Source: Sarcocystis neurona (taxonomy: Eukaryota > Apicomplexa > Conoidasida > Eucoccidiorida > Sarcocystidae). Taken from it: a stretch of 64,000 nt of DNA. Made by a program: the position numbers and the translations under genes. Shown here one piece after another: positions 63,191-64,000 of the stretch. The notes beneath the pieces were generated by a model, which made no database searches, had not been told where the DNA came from, and worked only from the letters and a program-made list of their open reading frames with translations. The stretch spans positions 212,195-276,194 of the forward strand of contig KL647293.1 of the NCBI GenBank assembly GCA_000727475.1, in the 5' to 3' direction. Within the stretch, counting starts at the first letter, position 1. Each line of letters starts with the position of its first letter.

Positions 63191-64000
63191 CTCCAGCCGC
63201 ATGAGTACCAGCAACAGCAGCAGCAGCAACTGCAGTCGACCACCGCCAGAAGCAACGGTCGTAGGACGACAGGGAGGAGCAGCCGCTCAAGCAGGAAGGT
63301 CTTAGCAACCAGATAAGCTGCAGAAACAAGAGCAGCGGACTTTGCAGCAGCGACACCAGGAGGCGTCGCGGCACCTCTAAGCTTTGGCCAAGATTGCAGT
63401 GCTGCTGCTGTCACGTACACAGCGGGTGCTCACCGACACGTACTGGAGTGCGCCGCCCCTGCGCAAGCCACGGGCGACGACCGCGAGCAGCAGCAAGAAG
63501 AAGGACACCTGAGATGAATAGACAGAAATTCATCGTCTCGGTAGCATTCCTTCTTCAGTCAAGAAAGAGAAGTGCCGCAGCGTTCGCGTTAGGGGGAATC
63601 TTTTCCTCCTGCAACATAACAGAGTCCACGTGCCATCAGGTAGCAGGCACAGCGAACAGCGTTCACGGTTCTTCCCCGGGTCTGCATGCATCCGTCTACC
63701 CATATATTTCCGTAGAGTTCCAGCCGAAATCGATTCTGTTTGCACATACTGTTCTCGATATCCGTCTAAAGCTGCGCATATATATATATATAGTGTTACA
63801 CACACATGTACAACTATGTATCAATGTTCGTCGAGAATACGTAGTGTGTCACGTATACGCGTCCGTGTGTACGTTTCCAAGTGTGGCTGAAGCGGACAAA
63901 TCGGGCCAGTCTACGTGCCTCACACGTATATGCCCATGTATATGTGGACTGGTGTATATATATATATATATATATATAGTAGTAGTACGTCTTCTTACTT
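63191..64000. other. 3' flank of the giant gene
   Basis: Presumed 3' untranslated and intergenic sequence. CAG content falls away after about 63,500; TA microsatellites occur near 63778-63792 and 63955-63977. No gene recognised. Confidence 0.45.

Noticed and set aside
1..64000. tRNA, rRNA, CRISPR arrays and telomeric (TTTAGGG) arrays
   Set aside because: None seen on reading; tRNA detection by eye is unreliable, so a covariance-model scan would be needed to exclude one.
1..64000. Eimeria surface antigen (SAG) genes
   Set aside because: Some segments have signal-like starts and Cys residues, but I could not match the conserved SAG core in any of them.

Overview
The window reads as nuclear DNA of a coccidian apicomplexan, most likely Eimeria. 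Long CAG/CTG tracts encode runs of Ala, Gln and Ser. Two conserved eukaryotic genes contain many introns with GT...AG borders. TA/CA microsatellites are everywhere, and base composition alternates between CAG-rich and CAG-poor stretches. No bacterial gene organisation, CRISPR array or RNA gene was recognised.

Layout. About 1.4-7.0 kb (minus) holds a five-exon gene model that splices in phase and encodes a Pro/Ala/Val-rich region followed by several Gly/Ala-rich membrane segments. 8.4-10.4 kb and 14.0-15.0 kb (minus) contain further protein-like segments of similar composition whose exon structure I could not close. Between 12.4 and 21.5 kb lie three decayed pieces of Ty3/gypsy-type retroelements, all on the minus strand. 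22.3-28.5 kb (minus) is the gene for the mitochondrial Rieske iron-sulfur protein of complex III, in five exons. 28.5-31.8 kb is CAG/CTG-rich and coding-like but unresolved. 34.2-46.5 kb (plus) is PRP19, the U-box/WD40 splicing factor and ubiquitin ligase, in eight exons, one of whose introns appears to use a GC donor. 48.0-49.9 kb (minus) is a fourth, more complete retroelement relic covering RT, RNase H and integrase. 50.9-53.4 kb is coding-like but unresolved. 53.5-63.0 kb (plus) is a giant gene of about 3,000 residues, dominated by homopolymeric Ala, Gln and Ser, with islands of ordinary sequence and no recognised domain.

Overall: two housekeeping genes (respiration, splicing), one giant low-complexity protein and one candidate membrane-protein gene, separated by CAG-poor stretches that collect retroelement debris. 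The exon models for PRP19 and the Rieske protein are well supported by family conservation and reading phase at every junction. The 1.4-7.0 kb model rests on splice consensus and phase only. Much of the remaining open reading is a by-product of the CAG repeat, which stays open in several frames on both strands.
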